DNA of 64,000 nucleotides from Pseudomonas typographi (GTDB taxonomy: Bacteria; Pseudomonadota; Gammaproteobacteria; Pseudomonadales; Pseudomonadaceae). Under the pieces are notes generated by a model. That model searched no databases, had not been told where the DNA came from, and saw only the letters and a list, made by a program, of their open reading frames with translations. Made by a program: the position numbers and the translations under genes. Below, one piece after another: positions 36,017-44,558 of this stretch (positions within the stretch are counted from its first letter, which is position 1; each line of letters starts with the position of its first letter). Location: contig NZ_JAAOCA010000005.1 in assembly GCF_014694385.1 (NCBI RefSeq), forward strand, positions 62,001 through 126,000. The letters run 5' to 3'.

Positions 36017-37119
36017 TGTGCCGCTCCTATGACTTGACGGGCCTCGCCTTGCTCCAGCCCTTCTTCTCGGTAATACCCCAGTGCTTTCACGGCCGGCAGA
36101 TCGTCGACCTCGAACAGCACCGCTTCCTGGGTGGTTTGGTTAACGTGTTGGTGCCACGACCACGGCGCGATGGCCAGAAAGTCACCCGGTGCCCAGTCAT
36201 AGCGCTGGCCGTCGACAATGGTGCTGCCATGGCCGCGCAGGGCGCAGTAAAGCTTGCTACCGGTGTGCCGCCGAGGCTGCCCCTGAAAACCGGGGCGCAG
36301 TTTAAGCAGGCTCATCCCCATGGTTTTCATGGCCGCCCCCCCGTTTACCGGGTCTTGGTACTCCAGCACCACGTCCTCGAACGGGTCGGGCTGCAACCCT
36401 TCGGCCAGGGCCAACGCCGCCTCGGCTTGTTGGCGCGGATACACCAGTAGCGGATTGACGGCGTTGGGCCGGGCCGCGCGCGGGCTGCGCATGATGCCGC
36501 TGCCGAATGCGCGCCAGGAGTGTTCGGGCACGTCGTTCACCGGTTGCATTTGCCGGTCATAAGGCTCGAAAAATGTGGCATGCAGCGAACGCGAAAGGCT
36601 GATATCGAGCACGTCGAGCCAGATCATCGGCTCATCGCCGCGGTGCACATGATCGTGCCAGGCCATGCTCGGGGTCAGCACCAGGTCACCTTCGTGCATC
36701 GAATACATCTCGCCGTCGACGGTGGTGGTGCAACCGCTGCCTTTAAGGATAAAACGGAACGCATTGGCGGTATGGCGATGCGCTTCGGCCACCTCACCAG
36801 GCAGGATGTACTGGATCGACGCCCAGAACGTGTGGGTGGTACCGAATGGCAGCCCAGGGTTGGCCAGCCGCAAGGTGCGGCGCTGCCCGCCGGAACCGAT
36901 GGCGATCGCTTGGCCTACGCGCTCCAGCAACGGTTCCAGGTCTGCCCAGCGCCAATGCACGGTGCGCATGTCGGAGCGGGGTTCGCGGGTGAACAGCGGC
37001 GGGTCGTCTGGCTGGTGAATACGACAATCGAAACGCGCCAGGTCATCTTTCAAGGCTTTGCGTGCCTGGCCGTCGACCATGGACGGTTCAGCGGTGGGTC
37101 CGGTTGCGGGCGAGCTCAT
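36013..37119 (-). CDS. Gentisate 1,2-dioxygenase-type bicupin
   Basis: This 368-residue bicupin has EAHRHTANAFRFILKG as the first cupin metal motif and MEGDLVLTP-like HEGDLVLTPSMAWHDH following it; the second cupin is RHTGSKLYCALRGHG and WAPGDFLAIAPWSWHQH. The family cleaves gentisate, 1-hydroxy-2-naphthoate or salicylate between C1 and C2 using Fe(II) and O2. The paired FAH-type gene favours gentisate or a substituted gentisate. I chose the ATG at 37119: AAAGGA lies 9-14 bases upstream, whereas the in-frame ATG at 37155 lies inside the operator. It leads a transcript started by the promoter/operator at 37144-37181. Confidence 0.85.
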   Translation of the reverse strand: MSSPATGPTAEPSMVDGQARKALKDDLARFDCRIHQPDDPPLFTREPRSDMRTVHWRWADLEPLLERVGQAIAIGSGGQRRTLRLANPGLPFGTTHTFWASIQYILPGEVAEAHRHTANAFRFILKGSGCTTTVDGEMYSMHEGDLVLTPSMAWHDHVHRGDEPMIWLDVLDISLSRSLHATFFEPYDRQMQPVNDVPEHSWRAFGSGIMRSPRAARPNAVNPLLVYPRQQAEAALALAEGLQPDPFEDVVLEYQDPVNGGAAMKTMGMSLLKLRPGFQGQPRRHTGSKLYCALRGHGSTIVDGQRYDWAPGDFLAIAPWSWHQHVNQTTQEAVLFEVDDLPAVKALGYYREEGLEQGEARQVIGAAQ

Positions 37120-37128
37120 TATTGTTAT
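37119..37128 (-). promoter_or_regulatory. Hfq/Crc-type CA motif overlapping the dioxygenase start codon
   Basis: The minus strand reads ATAACAATAA directly into the ATG, including an AAnAAnAA octamer between the Shine-Dalgarno and start codon. Confidence 0.5.
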
Positions 37129-37143
37129 CCTTTTATTTGTAAA

Positions 37144-37181
37144 AGGTTGAACCATTATAAAAAAACCGAGAAATGATGCAA
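37144..37181 (-). promoter_or_regulatory. Promoter and FadR-type operator of the ring-cleavage operon
   Basis: On the minus strand TTGCAT (37176-37181), a 16-base spacer and a perfect TATAAT (37154-37159) overlap the operator core TGGTTCAACCT (37144-37154). The palindrome and its position relative to -10 match the other members of the set. Confidence 0.78.
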
Positions 37182-37209
37182 GGGCCTTTCGGGAAATAAC
37201 TGGAAACCT

Positions 37210-38295
37210 TCAACGGTGCAGTTGATACCAGCGCACACCCTGCGCATCGAGCCGAGCGCTGATTTCGCCGCGGTGCAGCAACAGGTTCAGGTGGGAGATA
37301 GCCTCCCCGGTGGCCATGCGGTATTGCGTCGGGTTGCTTGAATCGATTGACCGACGAAACAACACCTCGAACAGATCGACCACCCGCGCCGGTGTGCGCA
37401 AGGCGTTGCGCAGGTCGGCAAGCCCCTTCACCACCGACTCACGCAGTGTTTCGACACGGCGATGCAAGCCATGGAAGCATTCGTTGTGCGAAGGCAGCAC
37501 CAGCACATCGTCGGGCACTTGTAGGGCGATACGCCCCAGCGAGCTGTACCAGTCATCCAGCGGGTCCGCCTCGGGCTCATAGGGGTGGGTGGATACGTTC
37601 GAGGAGATCCTCGGCAGCACCTGGTCGCCTGCGATGTACAGCTTAAGCTCGGGGCAATACAGCGACGCATGCTCAGGGGAGTGGCCGCAGGTGAGCAAGA
37701 CCTTCCAGCGGTGCCCACCTATCAGAATGTTTTCACCGTCGCGAAGGCGGCGATAACTGCTCGGCAAGGCGTGAAACTGCTGGGCGTATCGGCCCGCCCA
37801 TGCCGCGAAGGTGTCAATGGCTTCGGTATCCCAGCCCGCTTGCTGGTAGAACTGCCGCCAGGCATGGGGCAATGGCCGCCCGGCTTCGGCAATGGTCAAC
37901 CGCGCCTGCAAGTACTCTTGCCGGGCCATCCACAGCGAACAGGCGAAGCGCTCGCAGAACCAACCGGCCATGCCGACATGGTCAACGTGCATGTGGGTCA
38001 CGATCACCCGGCGTATTGGGCGTGCATCGGGCCAGTTATCCAGAAGCTGCTGCCAGGTTTCGACACTGGCGGTGGAATACAAGCCGGTATCGATCAGGGT
38101 CCAGCCGTCGTCGTCCGCCAGCGCCCACACATTGATGTGGTCAAGGGCAAACGGCAGCGGCAGGCGAACCCAATAAATGCCCTGCGCGACCGGCAGCAAC
38201 TGCCCGGCCGCGGGCAACTGGGCAAATGGATAGCGCAAACCCTGGGCCACGGAGCGCTCACGGTCGCGGTGCCACTTTTCAACGGCAGCGGTCAC
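37210..38295 (-). CDS. Metallo-beta-lactamase-fold hydrolase
   Basis: The 361-residue product has the MBL metal motif THMHVDHVG (HxHxDH), LTCGHSPEHASLYC, YIAGDQVLPRISSNVS and a C-terminal winged-helix-like region. It belongs to the glyoxalase II/thioesterase-like branch. The start GTG at 38295 overlaps the TGA of the CoA-ligase gene (GTGA), with GGAG upstream, so the two are coupled; a role as acyl-CoA thioesterase or lactone/ester hydrolase in the same step sequence is inference. Long upstream in-frame codons overlap the ligase and are not used. Confidence 0.8.
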   Translation of the reverse strand: MTAAVEKWHRDRERSVAQGLRYPFAQLPAAGQLLPVAQGIYWVRLPLPFALDHINVWALADDDGWTLIDTGLYSTASVETWQQLLDNWPDARPIRRVIVTHMHVDHVGMAGWFCERFACSLWMARQEYLQARLTIAEAGRPLPHAWRQFYQQAGWDTEAIDTFAAWAGRYAQQFHALPSSYRRLRDGENILIGGHRWKVLLTCGHSPEHASLYCPELKLYIAGDQVLPRISSNVSTHPYEPEADPLDDWYSSLGRIALQVPDDVLVLPSHNECFHGLHRRVETLRESVVKGLADLRNALRTPARVVDLFEVLFRRSIDSSNPTQYRMATGEAISHLNLLLHRGEISARLDAQGVRWYQLHR

Positions 38296-39917
38296 GGCGC
38301 CATCTCCTGAAGCCACTGGGCCAATACCGCCTTTTGCACCTTGAGCGATGCACTGCGCGGGAAGCTGTCGAAATGAGCCACACGCTCTGGCCAGGCATAC
38401 CGGGCCACCCCTCGGCTTTCGAGCCAGGCACAAAGTTCGGCAAGGGTGATGGCGGCCTTGTCGCAGGTGATCACACAGGCGCACGCCCGTTCACCCAGGC
38501 GTTCATCGGGGTAACCGACCAGTGCCACGTGTTCGATACGCGGGTGGCACACCAGCACCGCCTCGGTATCTCCGGGGTAGATATTCACCCCGCCGCGGCG
38601 AATCACGTCTTTTTCACGGGCGACGTACACCACATGGCCATCGGCGTCCAGGCGCCCCAGGTCGCCGGTTCGCAGCCAACCGTCGGCGAGCAGGGTTTTG
38701 CTCGTCAGTGAAGGGTTGCCGTAATAACCCAGGAAACAACACGGCCCTCGCACCAGGATTTCGCCGACCTCACCGCTAGGCAGTGCTTCGCCCCGGGCGT
38801 CGACGATGCGTACTTCATTGCCCGGTAGCGGTGCGCCGTCGGACCCAAGCTGGCTGGCCAGCGTGTCTTGCGGTCGGGAGCTGGCCAGCCCCAGGCATTC
38901 GGACATTCCATAGGCGGCGAACGGCTGTGGGCACAGCCGCTCACGCACGGCCAGCCGTTGCTCACGGGATAACCCGCTCATCGAGCAATGCCGAAACGAA
39001 GCCACATCGACTTCGCCCAACAGCGGCGAATGCAGCAGGTCATGAACATGGGTGGGCATGAGCAAGCCGTAAGTGATGCGATGCCGGGCAATAAGCCGCA
39101 GAGCATCATCGCCGTTCCAACTGCGCATCACCACGGTGGTCAAGCCCAGCACCGCGCAGGCAAGCAACCCAAATACCGCGCTGCCGACAAAACCGAATTG
39201 CGCGGCCACCAGGCAGATGTCATCAACACTCACCTGTTGCGCCAGGGCCCGCTGCACAATTGCAAAACGCAGGGTATTGGCCGAGTGCATCACCCCTTTT
39301 GGCGTGCCGGTGGTCCCGGAGGAGTACACCAGCAGCGCCAGCGCCTGGGCATCTACCGGGGCGTGGAGCCATTGCCCGGTGCCCGCCGATAGCTGCGACC
39401 ACGTGCAGGCATGCGCTGCGCCCTGGTAATCGTCAGGCACCACCAGCGTGGTCGTGGTGCCAGCCGCCTGTACGCCTTCTATGGCCCGGGTTATTTCTTT
39501 GGGTTCGCCCAGGGCAATCAACATTCGCGCATCGGCGTTGCCGCAAATCGCCGCGATTTGGCTGGCAGAGAACATCGGCGGGATGGGTGCCATGACCGCC
39601 CCAAGGCAGGCACAGGCGAGCATGCTCAGCGTAGCGTCGATGGAGTTACGCGCCTGGATCAGCACCAAATCGCCCGGGCGCAGGCCCTGCCGGTGCATGC
39701 CGCCAGCAAGCCGGCTGGCCGCGCCGATCAATTGGTCGAATGTCAGCGATCGGTCGTCCTCGATCAGCGCTACTTTTTCCGGGTGCCGGGCGGCGGCTCC
39801 GTACACGCTGGCCCATAAATCTTCCGTGCGCCAGAAGCCCCGCCGGTAGTAACTGGCGTGGCGCACATCGCGCTCGTCGGGTACGACGCTCGCCGGCATT
39901 TGCTCGACCTGTTTCAT
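38292..39917 (-). CDS. Acyl-CoA ligase of the AMP-binding (ANL) superfamily
   Basis: The 541-residue enzyme activates a carboxylic acid by adenylation and then CoA thioester formation. Motifs: LLVYSSGTTGTPKGVMHS (P-loop), AAYGMSECLG, DGWLRTGDLGRLD, and the C-terminal RRGGVNIYPGDTEAVL with a lysine in SLKVQKAVL. It resembles cyclohexanecarboxylate/benzoate-type or short-chain acyl ligases; the substrate is not deducible. It sits between a CaiB transferase and the MBL hydrolase in one operon (10-base gap upstream, 4-base overlap downstream). Confidence 0.88.
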   Translation of the reverse strand: MKQVEQMPASVVPDERDVRHASYYRRGFWRTEDLWASVYGAAARHPEKVALIEDDRSLTFDQLIGAASRLAGGMHRQGLRPGDLVLIQARNSIDATLSMLACACLGAVMAPIPPMFSASQIAAICGNADARMLIALGEPKEITRAIEGVQAAGTTTTLVVPDDYQGAAHACTWSQLSAGTGQWLHAPVDAQALALLVYSSGTTGTPKGVMHSANTLRFAIVQRALAQQVSVDDICLVAAQFGFVGSAVFGLLACAVLGLTTVVMRSWNGDDALRLIARHRITYGLLMPTHVHDLLHSPLLGEVDVASFRHCSMSGLSREQRLAVRERLCPQPFAAYGMSECLGLASSRPQDTLASQLGSDGAPLPGNEVRIVDARGEALPSGEVGEILVRGPCCFLGYYGNPSLTSKTLLADGWLRTGDLGRLDADGHVVYVAREKDVIRRGGVNIYPGDTEAVLVCHPRIEHVALVGYPDERLGERACACVITCDKAAITLAELCAWLESRGVARYAWPERVAHFDSFPRSASLKVQKAVLAQWLQEMAP

Positions 39918-39927
39918 AGCCCCTGCC

Positions 39928-41103
39928 TCAACCTGCTGGCGTTTCGGCCACCGCCGGCCGGGTGATTCCGAACTCGGCGAAGACTTCTTCGGTGTGCTGC
40001 CCCAACACCGGCGGCGGGGTGCGGGTGCTGGGCGGGGTCTCGGACAGCTTGATCGGGTTGGTGATCAACTTGAATTTGCCCGACAGCGGGTGATCGACCT
40101 CCACCACCAGCTCGCGCTGCACCCGTGGGCTTTCGAACACTTCAGGGAAGGTCAGCACCGGGGAATACATCACACCCGCCGCCAAGAGTTTTTCGTCCCA
40201 ATACTTCATGGGCCGCTTGGCGAAGGCCTGGGCCACGCCCTGGTCAACGATTTCGCGGTGCGCCAACCGGCCATCCTTGGTCGCCAAGCGCTGATCAGCC
40301 AACAACTCCGGCGCTTCCAGCGCTTCGGCCAACGCCCGCCAGAATTTATCGGTATGGGCGATGATCATGATGAAGCGGTCGTCGGCAGTCTGGTAGGTGT
40401 TGTAAGGCACGATCTGCCAATGGGCGTTGCCGATCCGCCCGGGGGTTTCCCCGGTGGTGAAATAGTAAGCATCACGGGGGATCATGCTGAAGATGGTGGC
40501 ATCGAGCATCGACAGGTCGACCAATTGGCCGCAGCCGGTCTTGTTGCGGGATTCCAGCGCCGCCATCACACCGATGGTGGACAACAGCGGGGTGATCAAA
40601 TCGCTGTAGGGCATGCCGGTTTTCAGCGGCCCGGTGTGCTCATCGCCGGTCAATTGCATGATGCCGCTCATGGCCTGGACCACCGGGTCCATGCCGGGGC
40701 GCTTGGCATCCGGGCCGTCGCGGCCGAACGCCGAGGTTGAGCAATAAATCATGCGGGGGTTGAGCGGCTTGAGCGTTTCGTAATCGATGCCCAGTTTCTT
40801 CGCAACGCCCGGGCGGAAATTCTCCACCACGATGTCGACCTGCGCCGCCAACTGGTGCGCCACAGCCTGCCCCTCGGCGCTGGTGAGGTCGATGATGACG
40901 CTGCGCTTGTTACGGTTGAGGGTCAGAAAGTACACCGCGTCTTCACCGAGGAAGGTTTCCCCCGTTTTGCGCATGGTGTCGCCTTCGGGTGGCTCGACCT
41001 TGATAACGTCCGCGCCGAAATCCGCCAGGAGCATGGTCCCGAACGGACCGTTCATCATTTGTGTGAAATCCAGGACTCGCAGCCCTTCCAGTGCACCTGC
41101 CAT
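39928..41103 (-). CDS. CaiB/BaiF family CoA transferase
   Basis: The 391-residue class III CoA transferase begins LEGLRVLDFTQMMNGPFGTMLLADFGADVIKVE (quoted in parts: LEGLRVLDFTQMMNGPFG, LADFGADVIKVE) and carries the catalytic aspartate in RPGMDPVVQAMSG. The family moves CoA between acyl donors and acceptors (formyl-CoA, carnitine, benzylsuccinate and similar). It is first gene of the transferase-ligase-hydrolase operon, with AAGGAG before the ATG and the FadR-type promoter/operator 50-97 bases upstream. A second, divergent CaiB gene lies at 47356-48537, so the two likely act on different intermediates. Confidence 0.9.
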   Translation of the reverse strand: MAGALEGLRVLDFTQMMNGPFGTMLLADFGADVIKVEPPEGDTMRKTGETFLGEDAVYFLTLNRNKRSVIIDLTSAEGQAVAHQLAAQVDIVVENFRPGVAKKLGIDYETLKPLNPRMIYCSTSAFGRDGPDAKRPGMDPVVQAMSGIMQLTGDEHTGPLKTGMPYSDLITPLLSTIGVMAALESRNKTGCGQLVDLSMLDATIFSMIPRDAYYFTTGETPGRIGNAHWQIVPYNTYQTADDRFIMIIAHTDKFWRALAEALEAPELLADQRLATKDGRLAHREIVDQGVAQAFAKRPMKYWDEKLLAAGVMYSPVLTFPEVFESPRVQRELVVEVDHPLSGKFKLITNPIKLSETPPSTRTPPPVLGQHTEEVFAEFGITRPAVAETPAG

Positions 41104-41151
41104 AACGTTGTATCTCCTTGGACGTTCGATACTATTTTTATAAATGGATCA

Positions 41152-41200
41152 TTGGATGAACCATTGATTTCACAATCAAGCAACCTTAGCGGTTTGTCAA
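41152..41200 (-). promoter_or_regulatory. Promoter and FadR-type operator of the CaiB-ligase-MBL operon
   Basis: On the minus strand a perfect TTGACA (41195-41200), a 17-base spacer and weak -10 GATTGT (41172-41177) precede the operator core TGGTTCATCCA (41153-41163). The same TTGACA plus weak -10 plus operator layout is found at 48.6, 54.3 and 62.2 kb. Confidence 0.75.
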
Positions 41201-41226
41201 GCGACATACCGCGGCTAAGGTGCTTT

Positions 41227-43017
41227 CTAAAGGATGGGCGACAAATCAGTGGTGGCCTGTGGCTCACCGGCCACAGGCTCAACTGCGCCTTGCGGCGGGG
41301 TGTGTGCGGCAAGGATCAGGTCTGAGATGCGTTCGGCAACCATCATGGTCGGGAAATTGATATTGCCACTGGGCAGGCTGGGGAAAATCGATGCATCGAC
41401 CACCCGTAGCCCTTCCACCTCACGCACCCGCCCCTGCGCGTCGGTCACCGCCATCGGGTCGTCGGCGCGGCCCATACGGCAGGTGCAACCGGGGTGCCAT
41501 ACCCCCACGCAGGCCTTGGCAATGAACTCGCGCAACAGTTGCTCATCGGCCAGCACGTCGGATAGCGTCGGCCCACCCGCCACGACCTTGGTCATCAGGT
41601 ACTTACGCAGTATGGCCGGCCCGTCCAACAGCCATGCCAACAGTTGGGTGATGATCTTGTTGCGCGTGCTGAGCATGCCTACTTGGCGAACCTTTTCGCT
41701 ATAGCTGGCCGGGAACGGCTCTGACGTGGCTTCGGCCATGGCCTCGCTGGCCTGGATCGCCGCCATGCGGTGAAAGCCATCGGCCAGGCGATCCATGTCG
41801 CGCGGGTCGGCCAGCAGGTTCAGCTCGACCTTCGGGGACGCCTGCCAGTCGCTGGACTCCAAAGTGACCTGGCCGGAGGCCGAATAAGGCTTATTCACGT
41901 ACATCAGCATGGTGCCGACCCGCTCACCCACGGCGTGCCATGAAGTTTTGCTGACGCCTGCGACGAACATGTCGCCGGCGGGCGCATTGTGCATGCCAGA
42001 GGAGTAACGCCAGCCCAGCATGATGTGCCGACGCGTATGGTGGTTGATCCGGGCCGGCTTTTTGATGAACGACGCCAGCGCGATGGCCGGGTGTTCCATG
42101 AGGTGCTGGCCCACGCCGGGAACGTCCGCCACCAACGGCACGCCATGTGCCTTCAGGTGCGCCGCGGGGCCCACGCCGGAGCGCATCAGCAATGCCGGCG
42201 AATGAATCGCGCCGGCACTGACGATCACTTCCCGGGCCGAGAACTGAACTGGGCCGCCCTCCCCCTGCACCTCGACCCCGCAACAGCGGTTACCGTCGAA
42301 CAGCAGCCGGCTGACCTGGCTATTGGCGCGGATGGTCAGATTGGGGCGTTGGCGGGTGGGCGCATCCAGGTAGGCCATGGCCGCCGAAACCCGGCGTTCG
42401 TTCTCGTTGGAAATGGCAATCGGAAAATAACCTTCCTCGAACACGCCGTTCTGGTCAGGCAGGTATTGATACCCTGCCTGCTCCAGCGCCTCGGCCAGCG
42501 CCAGTGGATGGCCCGGCCAGTGGTCTGGCAAGATGCGCCGCACCGGTATGCGCCCCTCTTTACCGTGCAGTGGCCCGTCGAAATCAAGGTCGCGCTCGAC
42601 CTTCTTGAAGTACGGCAACACCTGGTCCCAGCTCCACCCTTCAGCCCCCAGGGCCTGCCATTCGTCATAGTCGCTGGGGCCGCCCCGGTTGAAGAACTGG
42701 CCGTTGATCGACGAGCCACCGCCCATGATCCGCGCCTGCTCATACTTGCGCAGCGCCACCGCGGGCCCACCCCGCCAGGCTTGGGTGGTCACCCGCAGCT
42801 TTTGCCAAAGAAAACCCGGGTTCAGGTACGCCGTGCCGGGGTAACTGTCCAAAACGGCAGCGGGCACTTGCCCTTCAGGGGTATCCATACCCGCCTCGCA
42901 GAGCAGCACGCTGATCTGCGGGTCGGTAGACAGGCGATGAGCAAGCACGGAGCCTGCCGAACCGCCGCCGATGATGATGTAATCGTACACAGTCGCGACT
43001 CCTGCTGCGCTCGCCAT
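41227..43017 (-). CDS. GMC-family FAD-dependent alcohol dehydrogenase (choline dehydrogenase-like)
   Basis: The 596-residue flavoprotein has YDYIIIGGGSAGSVLAHRLS at the N terminus, INGQFFNRGGPSDYDEW, the GMC signature around AREVIVSAGAIHSPALLMRSGVG (parts), and the catalytic pair His in GVWHPGCTCRMG and Asn in SGNINFPTMMVAE. It probably oxidises an alcohol to an aldehyde, using the product of the P450 and feeding the aldehyde dehydrogenase directly upstream (overlapping genes). The start could be ATG 43017 or GTG 42990; the latter has AGGAG at good spacing and gives a typical (V)YDYIIIGGG start. Confidence 0.88.
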   Translation of the reverse strand: MASAAGVATVYDYIIIGGGSAGSVLAHRLSTDPQISVLLCEAGMDTPEGQVPAAVLDSYPGTAYLNPGFLWQKLRVTTQAWRGGPAVALRKYEQARIMGGGSSINGQFFNRGGPSDYDEWQALGAEGWSWDQVLPYFKKVERDLDFDGPLHGKEGRIPVRRILPDHWPGHPLALAEALEQAGYQYLPDQNGVFEEGYFPIAISNENERRVSAAMAYLDAPTRQRPNLTIRANSQVSRLLFDGNRCCGVEVQGEGGPVQFSAREVIVSAGAIHSPALLMRSGVGPAAHLKAHGVPLVADVPGVGQHLMEHPAIALASFIKKPARINHHTRRHIMLGWRYSSGMHNAPAGDMFVAGVSKTSWHAVGERVGTMLMYVNKPYSASGQVTLESSDWQASPKVELNLLADPRDMDRLADGFHRMAAIQASEAMAEATSEPFPASYSEKVRQVGMLSTRNKIITQLLAWLLDGPAILRKYLMTKVVAGGPTLSDVLADEQLLREFIAKACVGVWHPGCTCRMGRADDPMAVTDAQGRVREVEGLRVVDASIFPSLPSGNINFPTMMVAERISDLILAAHTPPQGAVEPVAGEPQATTDLSPIL

Positions 43018-43019
43018 CG

Positions 43020-44519
43020 TCAATCCTGGCCCAGGTTGATGGCGACGCTTTTCAGTTCCGAATAGAGTTCCAGGGCTTCACGGCCGCGCTCGCGCCCCCA
43101 GCCCGATTGTTTGAAACCGCCGAAGGGCAACGCAGGGTCATTGACCATGTGCGCGTTGACCGACACGGAACCGGCGCGGATGCGCTTGGCCAGCTTATGG
43201 GCCTTGCCGATGTCTTGGGTCCAAATGCCCGCGAACAGGCCGTACTCCGTGTCGTTGGCCAAGGCTGCAACGCTGGCGAGGTCATCGTCGTCGAAGGGCA
43301 TCGCGCACAGCACCGGGCCAAAGATTTCCTCGCGCACCACACTCAATCGCGCATCGGTGTCGGCCAGCACCGTGGGGGGTACGAAATACCCCCCCTCGAT
43401 GGCCGGGCGCTGGCTGGACACCACGGTGGCGCCGCCTTCACGCCCGGCTTCGATGTAACGCTGCACGCGCTCCATCTGTACTTTCGAGATCAGCGGGCCA
43501 AGGTCATTGCCCGCTTCCATGCCGTGGCCGAGCTGCAGTCGGTCGCCATACGCGGCGATGTCGGCGACCACTTGATCGTAGACCTTGCGGTGTACATAAA
43601 GCCGCGACCCGGCCGAGCAAACCTGGCCGCTGTTGAAGAAGATCGCGTTCGCCGCACCCGGTATGGCCGCGGCCAAGTCGGCGTCCGGGAAGATGAACAC
43701 TGGGGATTTACCACCCAGTTCCAAGGTGACTTTTTTCAGGTTGCCCAACGCGGCTTGAACGATCCGCTTACCGGTCGCCGTCGAGCCGGTAAAGGCCACC
43801 TTATCGACGCCCGGGTGCGCGGCCAGCGCGGCCCCCGCATCACCGCCAAAGCCTGTGACGATGTTCACCACACCGGCTGGGAAGCCGGCTTCCATGATCA
43901 ACTCGCCCAGGCGCAATGCATTGAGCGGCGTTTGCTCGGCCGGCTTGAGTACCACCGTGCAACCGGCGGCCAGCGCAGGCGCCAGCTTCCAAATGGCCAT
44001 CGACAAGGGGAAGTTCCAGGGAATGATCTGCCCCACCACACCGACGGGCTCGCGCACCGTATACGCGTGCCAGGTGCCCGGCATCGACAGCGGCACCGCC
44101 TCGCCCGTGAGCTTGGTGACCCAGCCCGCCATGTAACGCACCATTTCAGCGGTGCCGGTGATGCCGCGGCGGGCGAACGCCAGTGGCTTGCCGTTATCCA
44201 TCACTTCCAGTTCGGCCAACTCGTCGCCGTGCTGCTCGATCAAGTCGGCCAGGCGCAGCAACAGCCGGGTACGGTCGGCGGGCTTGCAGCGCGCCCAGTC
44301 CCCCGCTTCGAACGCCCGGCGTGCCGCAGCCACCGCCAGGTCGATGTCCGCGGCTTGGCCTTCGGCCACACGGGCAATCAGCCGGCCGGTGCCGGGGTCT
44401 TCAACGTCGAATTGCTTGCCGGCGCTGGGCGCGACCCAGCGCCCGTCGATCAGCAAGCGGTGTTCACGCTGTATGAATTGGGCGGCGGTCTGGCTCAGTT
44501 GCGGATGCAAATTGGACAT
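43020..44519 (-). CDS. NAD(P)-dependent aldehyde dehydrogenase
   Basis: The 499-residue enzyme has all class features: GQIIPWNFPLSMAIWKLAPAL, catalytic Glu in TLELGGKSPVF, catalytic Cys in NSGQVCSAGSRLYV, and EEIFGPVLCAMPFDD. It should oxidise the aldehyde made by the GMC dehydrogenase to a carboxylic acid, which is then a substrate for CoA activation. AAGGA lies 9 bases before the ATG. It is within the CaiB2-P450-reductase-ALDH-GMC operon. Confidence 0.93.
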   Translation of the reverse strand: MSNLHPQLSQTAAQFIQREHRLLIDGRWVAPSAGKQFDVEDPGTGRLIARVAEGQAADIDLAVAAARRAFEAGDWARCKPADRTRLLLRLADLIEQHGDELAELEVMDNGKPLAFARRGITGTAEMVRYMAGWVTKLTGEAVPLSMPGTWHAYTVREPVGVVGQIIPWNFPLSMAIWKLAPALAAGCTVVLKPAEQTPLNALRLGELIMEAGFPAGVVNIVTGFGGDAGAALAAHPGVDKVAFTGSTATGKRIVQAALGNLKKVTLELGGKSPVFIFPDADLAAAIPGAANAIFFNSGQVCSAGSRLYVHRKVYDQVVADIAAYGDRLQLGHGMEAGNDLGPLISKVQMERVQRYIEAGREGGATVVSSQRPAIEGGYFVPPTVLADTDARLSVVREEIFGPVLCAMPFDDDDLASVAALANDTEYGLFAGIWTQDIGKAHKLAKRIRAGSVSVNAHMVNDPALPFGGFKQSGWGRERGREALELYSELKSVAINLGQD

Positions 44520-44558
44520 GAATACATTCCTTATTCTTGTAAGGGGGCTGCTGGCGCC

